DNA of 7,097 bases from Phycisphaerales bacterium (GTDB lineage Bacteria > Planctomycetota > Phycisphaerae > Sedimentisphaerales > Anaerobacaceae): NCBI GenBank assembly GCA_003533825.1, contig DQCG01000270.1:1-7097 (forward strand), given 5' to 3'. Each line of letters begins with the position of its first letter. Within the stretch, counting starts at the first letter, position 1. Made by a program: the position numbers and the translations under genes. This document shows, one piece after another, positions 5,221-7,097 of this stretch. Below the pieces are notes generated by a model, which was not told the origin of the DNA, made no database searches, and saw only the letters and a program-made list of their open reading frames with translations.

Positions 5221-7053
5221 CATAATCTTTTCCACTACCACTTGCTGGCCTTCGGTAAAGTGTGCCGAGGCGGCGTCTTCCGGGCTGATTCGCACCGTAT
5301 CTGCCTCTTCGGGATTGATCAGTAATCCGGCTTTGACATGAACGGAGCGCAGCCCGCCGTACCACCAGCGTATATGGCTGGCGTAGAGCAGGTCGCCCGG
5401 CTCGGCGGCCATTTTATCGAGGGCCGATTGGGGAACGCTGACTATATTCTGCTCCGAAAGATCCCGGTCGATTTTGACTCTCAATCGTACTTTATCGCCG
5501 GGACGGCGGTTCGGCTCGGCCCCTTTGAAACGACGCATAGCATCCTGTTGGGTCCCGGCGACAAGTCCTTTTATTTTTTCCACCGGCTTCGGTTTTGTGA
5601 ACAACGTTACCGAAACACCGAGGGTACTGGCCGCCAGCAGGCCGAACAATGCCCGCATGAATTTGTAGCTGTCCGGTCCCATTCCGAAATCGAAAGGGCC
5701 GACCAGCACATCCGGCCAGACAAAAGACAGGCCTATCAGAATCGCTCCGCCGACAATTGTCACGAAGGCGGCTGCTGGTGTGTAGCGTTTCCATGTAATC
5801 CCGAACAGAATCGCCATAAGCACCGGCGGCGTCACAGCGGCGGTAAACATACTGTGCGCCCCGTAAATTGTGTCTTTCATAAATATGGGTACAAGAGCCA
5901 GCCCCAGGGCGGCCGCCCCCAGGCTTGTAATTCGTGCCACGCGGAGATAGTGTTTATCGTTGCGGTTGGGTTTGATGTAAGGTCTCCAGATGTCGTTGAC
6001 GAATATCGCACTGACGGCGTTTATAAGCGAATCGGCCGTGCTCATCAGCGCCGCGGTTAAGGCTGCCAGCACGAAACCGAAAACTCCCGGCGCGCAAAGA
6101 AAATGGGCGGCCTTGACGAAAGAATCGCCCGGCTCGGTGACAAGCTCGCCATTGTTGACCAGCGCCCTGGCGATCCATCCGCCGCAGCTCGTGGCGATGG
6201 CCGCTAATGGCGCCAGCACGAGGATCCAGCAGACCACCATCCGGCGTGAATCCTTGACGCTCTTGAGCGAGAGGAAACGCATGATAAAACCCTGGTGCAT
6301 AAGCATGAGCGCCCCGGTGTTGGCCAGGCCGTCCTGGACGTAGATGCCGATAAAGCTGAACTTCGGCGGGGCGCTGAAATCCGAAAACGCAAACTTATGC
6401 GCTCGCGGCAGCAACGCCCAGAAGTCGCCGAAACCGCCGAAATGATAGATTGCGGCTGCAAACAAACCCATGCCGGCGACAAGCAGAATGATACCTTGGA
6501 CAAGGTCGGTCATAATGACGGCCGTTTGTCCCCCGATGTAGACGTATAACGCCACAGCGACGGCGGTAACGATTGCCCCGGTCATTATCTCCCAGCCGAG
6601 CAGCGTGTGCAGCGTTCGCCCGAGCGTGATAAGATTGATGCCGATATAGCCGACGATGTAGAACAGAATGATTATCGTCGCGGCGATGCGCGTCTTCCTG
6701 TCGAAACGGGATTCCATGTACTCCGGAACAGAAGTAATTTTGTTGTAATATACAATGGGCAGCCAAAGAAGTACCAGTATGGGCATCCAGAACCAGTCGT
6801 TGAGATAGGACTGCGTGCTGGATATGCCGTACCTGAATCCCGCTGCGCTGTACTTGATAAAACTGTAGCTCCCGACGACCGTGGCGACACACGAAAAAGC
6901 AATGAGCCACCATGAAAACCTCTGCCCGCCGAAGAAGAAGTCTTTGGTCGTTTTCGTATACCGGCCGAAATACAGCCCGAAACCCAGCACGGCAACGAAA
7001 TAACCCAGCATTACCGCGTAGTCCAGATTTCCACCGATAGCCTGAGCAATCAT
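5218..7053 (-). CDS. Sodium:solute symporter (SSS family) with a soluble C-terminal extension
   Basis: This 611-residue inner-membrane protein is predicted to import a small solute with Na+. About 13 hydrophobic segments can be read, at roughly 11-30, 46-66, 85-103, 122-141, 156-172, 179-203, 238-258, 273-293, 322-345, 372-392, 404-420, 427-446 and 465-486, the SSS/LeuT-like count. The hallmark is AALTAALMSTADSLIN (330-345). By alignment with PutP and vSGLT, Ser338 and Thr339 match the Na2-site residues (PutP S340/T341) and Ala335 the carbonyl ligand. YIGGQTAVIMTDLVQG (172-187) is another typical SSS stretch. Residues about 510-611 form a hydrophilic tail (VRLRVKIDRD, VSVPQSAL, RISPEDAA, EGQQVVVEKI) not needed for transport in classic members. 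The ATG at 7053 follows GGAGG with 6-base spacing. The substrate cannot be read; the coupled polyol-phosphate-type dehydrogenase suggests a sugar, polyol or related acid. Confidence 0.92.
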   Translation of the reverse strand: MIAQAIGGNLDYAVMLGYFVAVLGFGLYFGRYTKTTKDFFFGGQRFSWWLIAFSCVATVVGSYSFIKYSAAGFRYGISSTQSYLNDWFWMPILVLLWLPIVYYNKITSVPEYMESRFDRKTRIAATIIILFYIVGYIGINLITLGRTLHTLLGWEIMTGAIVTAVAVALYVYIGGQTAVIMTDLVQGIILLVAGMGLFAAAIYHFGGFGDFWALLPRAHKFAFSDFSAPPKFSFIGIYVQDGLANTGALMLMHQGFIMRFLSLKSVKDSRRMVVCWILVLAPLAAIATSCGGWIARALVNNGELVTEPGDSFVKAAHFLCAPGVFGFVLAALTAALMSTADSLINAVSAIFVNDIWRPYIKPNRNDKHYLRVARITSLGAAALGLALVPIFMKDTIYGAHSMFTAAVTPPVLMAILFGITWKRYTPAAAFVTIVGGAILIGLSFVWPDVLVGPFDFGMGPDSYKFMRALFGLLAASTLGVSVTLFTKPKPVEKIKGLVAGTQQDAMRRFKGAEPNRRPGDKVRLRVKIDRDLSEQNIVSVPQSALDKMAAEPGDLLYASHIRWWYGGLRSVHVKAGLLINPEEADTVRISPEDAASAHFTEGQQVVVEKIM

Positions 7054-7059
7054 AGCGAT

Positions 7060-7064
7060 CCTCC
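7060..7064 (-). promoter_or_regulatory. Strong ribosome binding site of the symporter gene
   Basis: GGAGG on the - strand lies 6 bases before the ATG at 7053 and fixes that start. No promoter can be judged, because only 33 bases remain upstream inside the window. Confidence 0.8.
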
Positions 7065-7074
7065 GTTTGCCCAG

Positions 7075-7097
7075 TTAGGCGACAGGAACGTAAAGAT
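7075..7097 (-). CDS. Possible last codons of an upstream operon gene
   Basis: One - strand frame from the right edge reads LYVPVA followed by TAA at 7077-7075, leaving 21 bases, including the ribosome binding site, before the symporter ATG. A second frame stays open to a TGA overlapping the symporter's start as ATGA. Either would make the symporter a downstream gene of a longer operon. The fragment is too short to prove that it is coding. Confidence 0.22.

Noticed and set aside
5338..6060. A 240-residue + strand open frame opposite the symporter
   Set aside because: It is antisense to a well-supported membrane protein and its composition is that of a complement reading; no motif or ribosome binding site supports it.

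Overview
The window looks like part of the chromosome of a planctomycete, most likely a heterotrophic member of the Phycisphaerae or a related lineage. This is an inference from protein style: a secreted protein ending in PA14, Fn3-like and a terminal 'DDFEDYD…YFDDIGLY' module; a diheme protein of the HzsA-related family, which is expanded in planctomycetes; and a long sodium:solute symporter with a soluble tail. No rRNA, tRNA, CRISPR array, recognisable transposase or phage gene is present.

Layout. On the + strand, the 3' end of a secreted multidomain protein (2-1102) is followed by a strong hairpin terminator (1162-1196). Next come a plausible sigma70-type promoter (1261-1289), a ribosome binding site, and a complete 781-residue exported diheme protein (1331-3676). 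A 215-base gap between convergent genes (3677-3891) is packed with inverted repeats. On the - strand, read from right to left, a sodium:solute symporter (7053-5218) is followed after 9 bases by a glycerol-1-phosphate dehydrogenase-like enzyme (5208-3892). Upstream of the symporter only 44 bases remain, possibly with the last codons of another gene of the same operon.

How the genes may work together. The symporter and the dehydrogenase are almost certainly co-transcribed and translationally coupled, because the ribosome binding site of the second overlaps the stop codon of the first. The simplest reading is uptake of a small polar solute (sugar, polyol or acid) plus an NAD(P)-linked step on a polyol phosphate. 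The alternative is that the dehydrogenase makes sn-glycerol 1-phosphate for an unusual bacterial glycerol ether or phosphoglycolipid. The two + strand genes are extracytoplasmic and separated by a terminator, so they are probably separate transcription units.

The most interesting items are the HzsA-like diheme protein with no other hydrazine synthase subunit beside it, the coupled symporter/G1P dehydrogenase pair, the soluble C-terminal domain of the symporter, and the palindrome-rich convergent intergenic region. All functional calls come from reading motifs by eye; no database search was run.
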